64,000 nucleotides of DNA from Bacteroidota bacterium (GTDB lineage: Bacteria; Bacteroidota; Bacteroidia; B-17B0; Aurantibacillaceae). Positions 49,019 through 57,668 of the stretch are shown one piece after another. The stretch spans positions 62,001-126,000 of the forward strand of contig JADJDM010000002.1 in assembly GCA_016702705.1 (NCBI GenBank), given 5' to 3'. A model generated the notes under the pieces. The model did not search any database. It was given only the letters and a program-made list of their open reading frames with translations, and was not told where the DNA came from. Within the stretch, counting starts at the first letter, position 1; every line of letters begins with the position of its first letter. Made by a program: the position numbers and the translations under genes.

Positions 49019-49050
49019 TTTGTGTAATTCAATCATTGGCATTATATTTG
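49019..49050 (+). promoter_or_regulatory. Promoter of the 49079 gene
   Basis: TTTG (49019-49022), 20 bases, then TATATTTG (49043-49050): an almost ideal Bacteroidota promoter, 28 bases before the ATG. Confidence 0.7.
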
Positions 49051-49078
49051 GTTGTTGTTTAAACAAAAAATAAATACC

Positions 49079-49360
49079 ATGAAAAATATTTTAGCTATTG
49101 CATTACTGTCCTTCACCTTATTAATTTCAAGCGCTGCAAATGCACAAACGAAAAAGTCAAAAAAGGTGAAGCAAGAAGATCCTAAAAAGAAGGAACAAAA
49201 AGATACGACTAAACCTGCAGGAACTCGTATGGCTATTAGTAGTTCGGGCTTGCCAACAAAGGGAAAAAAGAGTACTACTTCTAATAGTAATAGAACGGTA
49301 AGCGACCCTAAGCAAGACCCAAAAAAGGATGATGGAAAAAAAGTGGATGAGAAGAAATAG
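49079..49360 (+). CDS. Small secreted Lys-rich low-complexity protein
   Basis: The start is ATG 49079; the promoter at 49019-49050 rules out the longer upstream frame. The 93-residue product has a clear signal peptide (MKNILAIALLSFTLLISSAANAQ) and a mature part dominated by Lys, Asp, Ser and Thr with no hydrophobic core, so it is probably disordered in the periplasm. No domain is recognised. It has a strong promoter and a strong terminator, which suggests a well-expressed single gene. Confidence 0.75.
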   Translation: MKNILAIALLSFTLLISSAANAQTKKSKKVKQEDPKKKEQKDTTKPAGTRMAISSSGLPTKGKKSTTSNSNRTVSDPKQDPKKDDGKKVDEKK

Positions 49361-49385
49361 ATTTTTTAATTCATATTAATTTAAG

Positions 49386-49413
49386 AAACACCACAAATTT
49401 GTGGTGTTTTTTT
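49386..49413 (+). terminator. Terminator after the Lys-rich protein gene
   Basis: AAACACCACAAA pairs with TTTGTGGTGTTT, followed by T run. It begins 26 bases after the stop. Confidence 0.85.
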
Positions 49414-49441
49414 ATTTAATTTGGCCATCTTTATAATTAGA

Positions 49442-50191
49442 ATGTTTCATTATTTAAGGAAAAATATTTTTTTATTGTTAATTGCGAGTTTACTTGTTAC
49501 TTGTAAAAAGGAAAATCTGTGCGATTGTTTTAAGGGAACAGGTAAGCAAACCTCGGAAGAAAGAAGTTTAGCTGCTTTTAATCAAGTTTATGTGCAGGAT
49601 GAAATAGATGTGCACTTAACTGAAGGAAGTGAATATAAAATAAAAGTTGAGGCAGGAAAACAAGTAATTAAATTGGTGAAAACAATTGTTAAAGATGGCG
49701 TTTTAACTATTAGCGACGACAATAAATGTGATTTCACTAGGAGTTATAAAAGAAAAGTAATTGTTTATCTTACTTTACCAAAGCTTAGAAAAATTGAGAA
49801 TAATGGTTTAGGTGACGTTTATATGGATTCACAATTTACTTGTGATACGCTTAATTATTATATGTCTAATTCGGGTAATTTGCACCTTAACTTAAATGCA
49901 GATATAGTTTACGGCGGAATGCATGGTAATGGTGATGTTTACATGAAAGGCTTAGTTAATGAAAGCTCTGTATTTGCTGGTGGACAAGGCTATTTTTATG
50001 GCTTTGATGCTGTTGCGCAAAAAATGATTCTTACTTTAAATACTTCTGGACGAATGGAAGTAAATGTTAATTCATTCATGAAGATTGATATGTTCGAACG
50101 TTCAACTGGAGATATACATTACAAAGGAAACCCTAGCTCAATTTGGAAAGCAACATTTGCTGGAAAAGGAAAATTGATAGATAAAAATTAG
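49442..50191 (+). CDS. GIN-domain (DUF2807) lipoprotein
   Basis: From ATG 49442 the product is 249 residues, with a lipoprotein signal (IASLLVTCKKE, lipid Cys at about residue 22) and a head GIN domain (DUF2807), a right-handed beta-solenoid with short repeated strands (FNQVYVQDEIDVHLTEGSE, GLGDVYMDS, NSGNLHLNL, GNGDVYMKG). It is anchored in the envelope. Members are frequent in Bacteroidota and are of unknown function, sometimes linked to anti-sigma or adhesive roles. The TTG start seven codons upstream is not supported. Confidence 0.82.
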   Translation: MFHYLRKNIFLLLIASLLVTCKKENLCDCFKGTGKQTSEERSLAAFNQVYVQDEIDVHLTEGSEYKIKVEAGKQVIKLVKTIVKDGVLTISDDNKCDFTRSYKRKVIVYLTLPKLRKIENNGLGDVYMDSQFTCDTLNYYMSNSGNLHLNLNADIVYGGMHGNGDVYMKGLVNESSVFAGGQGYFYGFDAVAQKMILTLNTSGRMEVNVNSFMKIDMFERSTGDIHYKGNPSSIWKATFAGKGKLIDKN

Positions 50192-50212
50192 AAAAAAAAG
50201 GGCATAAAAAAA

Positions 50213-50308
50213 GGGTAAGCTACTTTCATCGCACCGCTACAACCACCTACCCTTGCTCCGTTCCCAGCCTGGGGGATTCAGCAGGAGCTGGTCGTGAAAG
50301 ACTTACCC
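50213..50308 (-). ncRNA. ffs: Signal recognition particle RNA, small bacterial type
   Basis: On the minus strand a 96-nt RNA begins GGGUAAGUC and ends GCUUACCC, which pair. The middle has the conserved SRP domain IV: AUCCCCCAGG on one side, a GGAA tetraloop closed by CUG/CGG, and GGAGCAAGGGUAGG on the other, which carries the Ffh-binding internal loop. It guides nascent membrane and secreted proteins to the translocon. The 5' end fits the -7 box at 50313-50320 and the 3' end is followed by T-rich sequence. It lies between a GIN lipoprotein gene and a small exported protein gene. Confidence 0.92.
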
Positions 50309-50312
50309 GTTG

Positions 50313-50320
50313 CAAAAATA
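50313..50320 (-). promoter_or_regulatory. -7 box for the SRP RNA gene
   Basis: Minus-strand TATTTTTG matches TAnnTTTG and ends 4 bases before the GGG that starts the mature RNA, the spacing expected for transcription initiation. Confidence 0.65.
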
Positions 50321-50352
50321 CTAATTAAATTGAATCCTAAGAAGAAAATAAC

Positions 50353-50808
50353 TTATTTTTTCTTTTTATCTTTTTCAGGCTTCACTTTTTCCTTGCCTGT
50401 AAAGCTCCAAGTTTTTTTGTCTTTACCATTTTTCATGTGTCTCATTCCACCTTCAATTTGGTAATTATCAATAACACATTTAAACTCGAATGATTCACCT
50501 TTTTCCATTTCGGTAGTAGCAAGTACTTCAATGTATTCAACTTCTGTGTCCTCATCCATGTATGTTGAATCTTTAACTAATTCATATCGAATTAGTTTTA
50601 AGTCAAGCTTTTCGCTTATAACATCTCCACACCAAACTTTTCCATCCTTAAATTGTAACTCGTCGGGAGTTGTTTTTGGTTTTTTAGGCTCGCTTATATC
50701 TATTGTGAAAAAACGTTTGTGTAATTTATCTTTTTCCCCTTTAAATGCTAAAAATGCAGTTAAGGTTAAAACAACAATTGTAAGTTTTCCAAATTTTAGT
50801 GTTCTCAT
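50353..50808 (-). CDS. Exported hypothetical protein
   Basis: The 151-residue protein has an N-terminal signal (KLTIVVLTLTAFLAFKG) and a hydrophilic mature part with a block QFKDGKVWCGDVISEKLDLKLIRYEL, two Cys, and a Lys-rich tail ending KPEKDKKKK. I do not recognise a domain. It begins about 90 bases from pyrC and runs toward the SRP RNA gene on the same strand, so it could share a transcript or end before it; no terminator is visible between them. Confidence 0.65.
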   Translation of the reverse strand: MRTLKFGKLTIVVLTLTAFLAFKGEKDKLHKRFFTIDISEPKKPKTTPDELQFKDGKVWCGDVISEKLDLKLIRYELVKDSTYMDEDTEVEYIEVLATTEMEKGESFEFKCVIDNYQIEGGMRHMKNGKDKKTWSFTGKEKVKPEKDKKKK

Positions 50809-50898
50809 GTTCTAGGTTTTTGTTTTAACAAATTTAAAAAATCTCTATTTTATAATGAAATGTAATATTAAATACTTGTAAACAAACTACGTACCAAT

Positions 50899-52236
50899 TT
50901 ATCTATTGAAACTTAATCTCATTCCAATTTTACCTTCAATTACTTTTCCATTATCATAAACTAACTCCCCATTAACAAAGGTTTTGCTTACTGAAGCTTT
51001 AAACTCGTGCCCTTCAAACGGCGACCAACCACATTTATAAAGGATATTTGATTTTGTTACTTTGTAAGTTGTTTTTGGATTAATTAAAACTAAATCGGCA
51101 TAATAGCCTTCTCTAATGTAGCCACGATCTTTTATCTGAAACATATCTGCTACATTATGACTCATTTTCTGCACAATGGTTTCCAAAGTTATTTTTCCTT
51201 GATAATGTAAATCCCACATTGCTTGTATTGCATGTTGCACAAGCGGACCACCACTTGGTGCTTTTAAATACGATTGAGATTTTTCTTCTATTGTATGCGG
51301 GGCATGGTCGGTTGCAATTACATCAATTCTTCCATCTACAACTGCTTCTAAAATATTATCTCTGTCGTAGCGAGTTTTAACCGCGGGGTTCCATTTTATA
51401 AAATTACCTTTTGTTTTATAGTCTTCATCAGTAAACCATAAATGGTGAATACAAGCTTCGGCAGTAATGCGTTTGTCTTTTAAAGGTATTTTATTAGTGA
51501 ATAAAGCAAGTTCTTTTGCCGATGAAATATGTAAAATATGCAGGCGAGTATTGTGTTTTTTTGCCATATCAACCGCTAGTTTTGACGACATGTAACAAAC
51601 TTCCTCATCTCTAATAATTGAGTGAAAAGTAGCATCGATATCTTCACCGTATTCTTCAATTATGCGTTGTTGATTTATTTTTACTTGTGGGTCAAACTCG
51701 CAATGCGTGGCAATAAGCGTGTTTACATTGGTGAAAATGTTTTCCAATGTATTTTGATTATCAACCAACATATCACCTGTTGATGAGCCCATGAAAATTT
51801 TTAATCCGCAAACGGTTTTAAAATCTATTTTTTTTATTTCTTCTAAATTATGGTTGGTTGTTCCCATAAAAAAAGAATAGTTTGCAATTGAGCATTGCCC
51901 CGCTCTTTCGTATTTTTTGTTTAATTCTTCAACTGTTGTTGCTTGAGGGTTGGTATTTGGCATTTCCATATAAGAGGTTATACCGCCAGCTACAGCCGCT
52001 TTTGACTCGGTGTAAATTTCTCCTTTATGCGTTAAGCCAGGTTCTCTAAAATGTACTTGATCGTCGATTGCGCCAGGAACTAAATAAAGTCCTTCAGCAT
52101 TTATTTCAATTGCTTTGGTGTCATTATCAATTTCACGTTCAATTTTCGCGATTCTTCCATCTTCAATTAATACGTCTGAAACAAAAATTTCGCCTTCGTT
52201 GATTAAAGTTGCTTGTTTTATTAAATAACTGCTCAT
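50899..52236 (-). CDS. pyrC: Dihydroorotase (Bacteroidota type)
   Basis: From ATG 52236 (MSSYLIKQATLINEG) the product is 445 residues. It closes carbamoyl aspartate to dihydroorotate. Family blocks are DDQVHFREPGLTHKG, PNTNPQATTVEEL, HILHISSAKEL and the metal-ligand block ATDHAPHTIEEK. The first His of the usual HxH metal pair is Gln here (DQVH), which is characteristic of this phylum's PyrC but is odd for the superfamily. The longer frame with six extra codons would start before the transcript. It is divergent from pyrR-pyrB. Confidence 0.95.
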   Translation of the reverse strand: MSSYLIKQATLINEGEIFVSDVLIEDGRIAKIEREIDNDTKAIEINAEGLYLVPGAIDDQVHFREPGLTHKGEIYTESKAAVAGGITSYMEMPNTNPQATTVEELNKKYERAGQCSIANYSFFMGTTNHNLEEIKKIDFKTVCGLKIFMGSSTGDMLVDNQNTLENIFTNVNTLIATHCEFDPQVKINQQRIIEEYGEDIDATFHSIIRDEEVCYMSSKLAVDMAKKHNTRLHILHISSAKELALFTNKIPLKDKRITAEACIHHLWFTDEDYKTKGNFIKWNPAVKTRYDRDNILEAVVDGRIDVIATDHAPHTIEEKSQSYLKAPSGGPLVQHAIQAMWDLHYQGKITLETIVQKMSHNVADMFQIKDRGYIREGYYADLVLINPKTTYKVTKSNILYKCGWSPFEGHEFKASVSKTFVNGELVYDNGKVIEGKIGMRLSFNR

Positions 52237-52251
52237 GCAATAAGTTTTCTC

Positions 52252-52259
52252 CAAAAATA
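52252..52259 (-). promoter_or_regulatory. -7 box for pyrC
   Basis: Minus-strand TATTTTTG matches TAnnTTTG, 15 bases before the pyrC ATG. It supports the ATG at 52236 over the upstream start. Confidence 0.5.
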
Positions 52260-52318
52260 AGTATTAATCGGTACTTTTCAGCCTATTGAAAACATTTAAT
52301 AAGTCTGAAAAATATCAG

Positions 52319-52348
52319 TTGTTTATTGTAAAGTAAAGCTTACATTTG
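52319..52348 (+). promoter_or_regulatory. Promoter of pyrR-pyrB
   Basis: TTG (52319-52321), 19 bases, then TACATTTG (52341-52348): the exact Bacteroidota consensus, 21 bases before the pyrR ATG. Confidence 0.75.
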
Positions 52349-52369
52349 CTTTCTACATATCCATTGTAG

Positions 52370-52909
52370 ATGAAGCCAAAAATTATCTTAGAGGGCGAAC
52401 AATTAGAAGTTACGATAACTCGTTTGTGTCATCAATTAATAGAAGTTCACGATTCTTTTCAAAATAGCGTTATTATTGGTTTGCAGCCACGTGGTGTTTA
52501 TTTGGCACATCGTATTCACAAAAAACTGTGTGAAATCCTAAAAACAAAAAAGATTCATTTGGGTGAAATGGATACTACTTTTTTTAGAGATGATTTTAGA
52601 AGAAAAGAGTTGATTCCAAATAAAACAAATATTGATTTTATTATTGAAGATAAAAATGTCATTTTGATTGATGATGTTTTGTTCACTGGTAGAACAATAC
52701 GCGCCGGATTAGATGCGATGCTTGCTTTTGGTAGACCTAACGATGTTGAGTTGTTGGTTTTGATTGACAGAAGATTTAGCCGTCATTTACCGATACAAGC
52801 AAAGTATATTGGAAAGACAATAGATTCGATTGAATCCCAAAAAGTGAAAGTAGAGTGGAAAGAGTTAGATGGTAAGGATAGAGTAACATTATTAACCGAC
52901 AAAGAATAA
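52370..52909 (+). CDS. pyrR: PyrR-family phosphoribosyltransferase
   Basis: The 179-residue type I phosphoribosyltransferase carries the PRPP motif VILIDDVLFTGRTI (residues 97-110) and IGLQPRGVYLA near the start. PyrR converts uracil to UMP and in Gram-positives also attenuates pyr operons by binding mRNA. Only about 15 bases separate the predicted start of transcription from the ATG, so no attenuator leader fits upstream, and it may act mainly as an enzyme or on another transcript. pyrB follows after 9 bases. Confidence 0.92.
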   Translation: MKPKIILEGEQLEVTITRLCHQLIEVHDSFQNSVIIGLQPRGVYLAHRIHKKLCEILKTKKIHLGEMDTTFFRDDFRRKELIPNKTNIDFIIEDKNVILIDDVLFTGRTIRAGLDAMLAFGRPNDVELLVLIDRRFSRHLPIQAKYIGKTIDSIESQKVKVEWKELDGKDRVTLLTDKE

Positions 52910-52918
52910 AACGAAAAC

Positions 52919-53845
52919 ATGAGCAGTTTAAGTGTAAATCACCTTTTAGGAATAAAATACATTAACAAGGCCGATATTGAATTAATTTTAGAAACCGCGA
53001 AAAATTTCAAAGAAGTAATCAATCGTCCCATAAAAAAAGTTCCTTCCTTACGTGACATTACTATTGCCAATTTATTTTTCGAAAACTCTACACGTACCAA
53101 ACTTTCTTTTGAACTTGCTCAAAAACGACTTTCAGCTGATACCATCAATTTCGCAGCATCTTCTTCATCTGTAAAAAAAGGGGAAACACTTGTGGATACA
53201 GTAAATAATATACTTGCAATGAAAGTGGATATGGTTGTGATGCGACATGCACATCCAGGAGCATCGGTTTTTTTAGCAAAAAAGGTAAAAGCTAAAATTA
53301 TTAATGCAGGTGATGGAGCGCACGAACATCCTACGCAAGCGTTACTAGATGCATTTTCAATACAGGAAAATTTAGGTTCAATTAAAGGAAAGAAAATTGT
53401 AATTGTTGGTGATATTCTTCATTCGCGCGTTGCTCTATCAAATATATTTTGTTTACAAAAATTAGGCGCTGAGGTAATGGTGTGTGGTCCACAAACTTTA
53501 CTACCAAAGTATATCGAGAGTTTAGGAGTTAAAGTTGAATTGAATTTAAAAAAGGCTTTAAATTGGTGCGATGCGGCAAATATGTTGCGTATACAATTAG
53601 AGCGTCAGGATATAAAATTCTTTCCTTCACTGCGTGAGTACACCATGATGTATGGTTTGAATATGGAAATGTTGGATTCACTTTCGAAACGTATTTTAAT
53701 AATGCATCCAGGTCCAATTAACCGTGGTATCGAAATTACGAGCGAAGTTGCAGATAGCGACCAATCAATTATTCTTGATCAAGTAGAAAACGGAGTAGCT
53801 GTTCGTATGGCGGTTATGTTTTTACTTGCTGGTAGAATGAATTAA
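52919..53845 (+). CDS. pyrB: Aspartate carbamoyltransferase catalytic subunit
   Basis: The 308-residue enzyme condenses carbamoyl phosphate with aspartate. The carbamoyl-phosphate motif ENSTRTKLSFE is at about residues 56-66, with Lys in place of the second Arg of STRTR. HPTQALLDAFSIQE is around residue 138 and HPGPINRGIEI near 261. It starts 9 bases after pyrR and shares its promoter. No pyrI regulatory subunit is adjacent. Confidence 0.97.
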   Translation: MSSLSVNHLLGIKYINKADIELILETAKNFKEVINRPIKKVPSLRDITIANLFFENSTRTKLSFELAQKRLSADTINFAASSSSVKKGETLVDTVNNILAMKVDMVVMRHAHPGASVFLAKKVKAKIINAGDGAHEHPTQALLDAFSIQENLGSIKGKKIVIVGDILHSRVALSNIFCLQKLGAEVMVCGPQTLLPKYIESLGVKVELNLKKALNWCDAANMLRIQLERQDIKFFPSLREYTMMYGLNMEMLDSLSKRILIMHPGPINRGIEITSEVADSDQSIILDQVENGVAVRMAVMFLLAGRMN

Positions 53846-53880
53846 TCTTCTCATTTATCTTTTACAACGGGGCAAATTAT

Positions 53881-53888
53881 TATATTTG
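53881..53888 (+). promoter_or_regulatory. -7 box almost touching the GNAT gene start
   Basis: TATATTTG matches TAnnTTTG and ends 5 bases before ATG 53894, so the transcript would be leaderless or nearly so. Confidence 0.5.
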
Positions 53889-53893
53889 TTGAT

Positions 53894-54349
53894 ATGCATA
53901 CCATTGTAGAAGAAATAAAAAATAATTTCATCATAAGTACTGATAAATCCAAGTTGGATATTGATGCTATTCATCAATACATTGGTGGAGATAGTTATTG
54001 GGCGCAAGGTATTCCACTAGATGTTTTAAAAAAATCAATCGACAATTCAATGTGCTTCGGTATTTATGATTCAGATAAACAAATTGGTTTTGCCCGCATG
54101 ATAACTGATTGTTCAACCTTTGCTTATTTAGCTGACGTTTATATATTAGAGGCTTATAGAGGAAATGGTTTATCAAAATGGTTGATGGAATTTATAATGA
54201 AGCATCCTGAACTGCAAGGTTTGCGAAGATATATGCTAGCAACACGAGATGCACATGGATTATATTTACAATACGGATTTAAACCAGTATCGAATCCTGA
54301 AAACATAATGGAGATTAGAAATGCAGATATTTATAAAAAACAAAATTGA
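53894..54349 (+). CDS. GNAT-family N-acetyltransferase
   Basis: The 151-residue protein has the GNAT fold: IGFARMITDCSTFAYLADVYILEAYRGNGLSKWLM (about 61-95), where YRGNGLSKWL is the acetyl-CoA pyrophosphate loop. The N-terminal SYWAQGIPLDVLKKSI is shared with a common cytoplasmic subgroup; the acceptor is unknown. It overlaps the following membrane protein gene by four bases at the TTG start, or more if the corrected ATG 54321 is used. It has its own -7 box very near the ATG. Confidence 0.88.
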   Translation: MHTIVEEIKNNFIISTDKSKLDIDAIHQYIGGDSYWAQGIPLDVLKKSIDNSMCFGIYDSDKQIGFARMITDCSTFAYLADVYILEAYRGNGLSKWLMEFIMKHPELQGLRRYMLATRDAHGLYLQYGFKPVSNPENIMEIRNADIYKKQN

Positions 54350-55848
54350 TAGCAGCATTTATATACATACTTTTATTTAGCTCAGTAATTTTCTTTTATA
54401 AAAAAAGACTAGAGCTTGGTTTACCTAGGTGGGCATTTGTTTTAGCTTTTTTAGTGAAAGTGGCGAGTGGTTTTTTTCTAACTTACATTTATTCATCTCA
54501 TTATACTGATAGAAGCACAGCAGATATTTTTAAATATTACGATGATGCTAAAATAATGCACAAAGCACTAAGCGAAAAGCCTGGTGATTATTGCAGTATG
54601 TTGAGTGGAGTAGGTAATGATAATGTTTATTACGACACAACGTATTATGCAAAAATGAATCATTGGTATAAGCGAAATGATTTCGGTAATTACAATGATA
54701 ATCACACCATCATCAGATTAAACGCATTGATAATGCCACTTTCATTTGGAAGTTTTCATGTGCATACTGTATTTATGTGTTTTATTTCTTTCCTTGGATT
54801 GTTTGCTTTGTATAAATTTTTTCTTTCACTATTTAAGACAAAAGCATTTTTGATTTATGTGATTGTGTTTTTTATTCCTTCTGTTGTGTTTTGGGGCTCT
54901 GGAGTTTTAAAAGAAGGATTGTTATTATTTTCATTGGGCATTTTGCTGCTTAGCTTTTATGAATTGTTTTTCTTGAAGCGGATTTCATTTAAGTATGGAT
55001 TGCTTTTATTTATTTCTTTGTTTTTGCTGCTTATTAATAAAAATTATTTGCTGTTGGTAATTCTGCCACCTTTGTTAGCGTATTATATTGTGGAACGTTT
55101 CCGAATAAAACGCGTTTTTTTATTTTTCATTTCGTTTCACTTTATGTTATTTGTGTTGTTTTATGTAGGAATAAAAGTGGGATTAGATAAAAAGCCAATT
55201 GCTCTAATTGTTCAGAAACAAAAGGATTTTATTAATTTATCGAAGGGTGGAATATTTTTATTAAGCAATGAATATTTGGTTCGTTTAGAACCTGAACAAG
55301 AAAATGAAATTGCAAAATACAAAACTGATTCGGTGAAGTTATTAGCTGATGCGGCATATATGAGTTGGCGATTAAATAATTTTGATGATACATTAGGTGT
55401 GATTGAAAATGGAGAACAGATTTCGTTTAAGGTGATTTCTAAATTGCCCCGCGCCGGAAGTTTATTGCAAGATAAACCCATTGCTGCCACTTGGAGTTCC
55501 TTTATTGGATTTGCACCTAAAGCTTTTTACAATTCAATACTGCAACCAAGTATTTTAAAAAAAGGTTCATCTGTTGAGCGAATAGCTTCTTTAGAAAACA
55601 TTGGAATTTTATTGTTTGTATTAGTTTGTTTCATTTTCGGGGATATAAAAAATTGCAATAAAGCATTTTTGTGGTTTTCTCTTTTCGTTGTTCTAATTAT
55701 GTTTTTAATTGTGGGCTATACTACTCCAGTTGCTGGCGCTATTGTTCGCTATAAAATGCCAGCCTTGCCATTTGTTTTAATGATTGGCCTGAATGTAATT
55801 TGCTTTGATAAAATATCTCGTTTTCTTGGTAGAATGAAAAGAAAATAG
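54346..55848 (+). CDS. Polytopic membrane protein of unknown function
   Basis: The product is about 500 residues with about ten predicted membrane helices and a hydrophilic loop near residues 55-110 (HYTDRSTADIFKYYDDAK). A WGSGVLKEG motif at about residue 184 is seen in other unnamed Bacteroidota membrane proteins; a role in polysaccharide or lipid assembly is conceivable but not shown. The annotated start is TTG 54346. If one A is removed from the run at 54335-54340, an ATG at 54321 (MQIFIKTKLIAAFIY) becomes the start, which gives a more typical N-terminus but a longer overlap with the GNAT gene. Confidence 0.75.
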   Translation: MIAAFIYILLFSSVIFFYKKRLELGLPRWAFVLAFLVKVASGFFLTYIYSSHYTDRSTADIFKYYDDAKIMHKALSEKPGDYCSMLSGVGNDNVYYDTTYYAKMNHWYKRNDFGNYNDNHTIIRLNALIMPLSFGSFHVHTVFMCFISFLGLFALYKFFLSLFKTKAFLIYVIVFFIPSVVFWGSGVLKEGLLLFSLGILLLSFYELFFLKRISFKYGLLLFISLFLLLINKNYLLLVILPPLLAYYIVERFRIKRVFLFFISFHFMLFVLFYVGIKVGLDKKPIALIVQKQKDFINLSKGGIFLLSNEYLVRLEPEQENEIAKYKTDSVKLLADAAYMSWRLNNFDDTLGVIENGEQISFKVISKLPRAGSLLQDKPIAATWSSFIGFAPKAFYNSILQPSILKKGSSVERIASLENIGILLFVLVCFIFGDIKNCNKAFLWFSLFVVLIMFLIVGYTTPVAGAIVRYKMPALPFVLMIGLNVICFDKISRFLGRMKRK

Positions 55849-55851
55849 AAG

Positions 55852-55859
55852 TATATTTG
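55852..55859 (+). promoter_or_regulatory. -7 box for the SulP gene
   Basis: TATATTTG matches TAnnTTTG, 22 bases before the ATG. A TTG at 55826-55828 lies 23 bases upstream, at the long end of the spacing range. Confidence 0.45.
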
Positions 55860-55881
55860 ACGTTAACAGAAAGTAAATTAA

Positions 55882-57564
55882 ATGTTAAACAAGATATTTC
55901 CAATTTTAACTTGGTTACCTAATTATACTACTAATTTATTTAAGAAGGATTTAGTTGCGGGCATAACATTATCTGCATACGCAATTCCAGTTTCATTGGC
56001 TTATGCATCACTTGCAGGCCTTCCGCCACAATATGGTATTTATGGTTATTTAATCGGAGGATTATTTTATGCGATTTTTGGGACGAGTAAACAAATGGCG
56101 GTTGGTCCAACTTCTGCTATTTCTATTTTAGTTGGAACTGCTATTGCTTCTCTTGCCGAAGGAGATGCGCATCGTTGGATTGATATTGCCTCGGTAACTG
56201 CATTTTTGTTTGCCTTAATGAGCATTGCTGCATACTTCTTAAAGTTAAGTAGTATGATTAATTTTATTAGTGAAACGGTTTTAGTTGGCTTTAAGGCAGG
56301 TGCCGCTTTAACTATTGGCTTAAGTCAATTGCCCAAACTTTTTGGTGTGAGTAGTGGAGGGCACACTTTTTTGGAAAGAGCAAAAGAACTTTTTTTTCAA
56401 ATTCCAAATACTAATTGGGTGGTGTTTGGATTTGGAATTTCAGCGCTCATTATATTAATAGCAGGCGACAAATTATTACCTGGGAAACCAGTTGCAATTT
56501 TAGTTGTTTTTATTTCCATTATTCTTATTTCATTTACCTCATTAGGAACTTTAGGATTTAATACCGTTGGTATTATTCCAACAGGTTTGCCCGAATTTTA
56601 TTTCCCTACATTTAGGTTGAAAGATTTAGAGAATGATGCAGCCCTTGCTTTTGCATGCTTTCTTCTTGCCTACATAGAGACTGTTTCAGCAGCTAAGACA
56701 TTAGCAAAAGAAACAGGAGAAGAAATTGATGTGAGGCAAGAATTGTTGGCCTTGGGAGCTGCAAATATGGCAACATCTATGGGGCATGGATATCCAGTTA
56801 GTGGTGGTTTATCTCAATCGGCAGTTAATAGTAAAGCAGGTGCTAAAACACCAATGGCATTAGTAGTGGCATCTTTTACAATTGCCATTTGTTTATTGTT
56901 TTTTACTGGCTTACTTAAAAATTTGCCAACTGTTGTTTTAGCAGGAGTTGTAATTGTTGCTATTAAGGGCTTGGTAAAAATTGATGAGTTTAAAAGAATG
57001 TGGAGAGTTAACAGGCAAGATTTTTTGATTGCAATCTGCGCTTTCTTGAGTGTATTAATGTTCGGAATATTAGATGGAGTAATTATTGGTGCAGTTGTAT
57101 CCTTAATATTAATTATAAAAATTGTATCAACTCCTAATGTTGCTTTTTTAGGTAAAATCCCGGGAACAAATGCTTTCTCTAATATAGAAAGGCATCCCGA
57201 TAATGAAATAATACCTAATACACTTATATTTAGGGTTGAATCACCTCTATTGTATTTTAATGTAAATACTGTTTATAAAACTATTGCTACTAAATTAGCT
57301 AATGAACGTAGCGATCTCAAATATGTAGTGTTTGATTTAAGTGCTTCTGCCTATATAGATTCCTCAGGTGCACGTTTAATAGAAAGACTTCATGGAGAAC
57401 TTTCAAGTAGAGGAGTAGTTTTAAAACTCGCTAATGCACATTCAAAAGTTAGGGATGTTTTAAGGAAAGAAAATGTAGAGTCATTATTTGGACATGTTGG
57501 AAGAAGAGATTCGCTTCTGGATGTTGTTAATGGCATAGTGCAAAGGGAGATTAATTATAATTAA
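55882..57564 (+). CDS. SulP-family anion transporter with STAS domain
   Basis: The 560-residue protein has the SulP membrane core (SLAYASLAGLPPQYGIYGYL, about residues 37-56, and VGPTSAISILVG near 73-84), about 12-14 helices, and a cytoplasmic STAS domain (about 445-555) with YIDSSGARLIERL. It should move sulfate, bicarbonate or another small anion across the inner membrane; the substrate cannot be told. No sulfate-reduction or carbonic-anhydrase gene is adjacent. It is transcribed alone. Confidence 0.93.
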   Translation: MLNKIFPILTWLPNYTTNLFKKDLVAGITLSAYAIPVSLAYASLAGLPPQYGIYGYLIGGLFYAIFGTSKQMAVGPTSAISILVGTAIASLAEGDAHRWIDIASVTAFLFALMSIAAYFLKLSSMINFISETVLVGFKAGAALTIGLSQLPKLFGVSSGGHTFLERAKELFFQIPNTNWVVFGFGISALIILIAGDKLLPGKPVAILVVFISIILISFTSLGTLGFNTVGIIPTGLPEFYFPTFRLKDLENDAALAFACFLLAYIETVSAAKTLAKETGEEIDVRQELLALGAANMATSMGHGYPVSGGLSQSAVNSKAGAKTPMALVVASFTIAICLLFFTGLLKNLPTVVLAGVVIVAIKGLVKIDEFKRMWRVNRQDFLIAICAFLSVLMFGILDGVIIGAVVSLILIIKIVSTPNVAFLGKIPGTNAFSNIERHPDNEIIPNTLIFRVESPLLYFNVNTVYKTIATKLANERSDLKYVVFDLSASAYIDSSGARLIERLHGELSSRGVVLKLANAHSKVRDVLRKENVESLFGHVGRRDSLLDVVNGIVQREINYN

Positions 57565-57620
57565 TCTTTCGTTCTCAATGTTTACACATTAATTTTATTG
57601 TGATATTGACCAATTAAATT

Positions 57621-57650
57621 TTGTGGTCTCGCTTCATGATAGTATCTTTC
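57621..57650 (+). promoter_or_regulatory. Promoter of efp
   Basis: TTG (57621-57623), 19 bases, then TATCTTTC (57643-57650, seven of eight matches to TAnnTTTG). It places transcription after the upstream in-frame start and so selects ATG 57669. Confidence 0.55.
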
Positions 57651-57668
57651 CACTCTCAAAAATCAACT

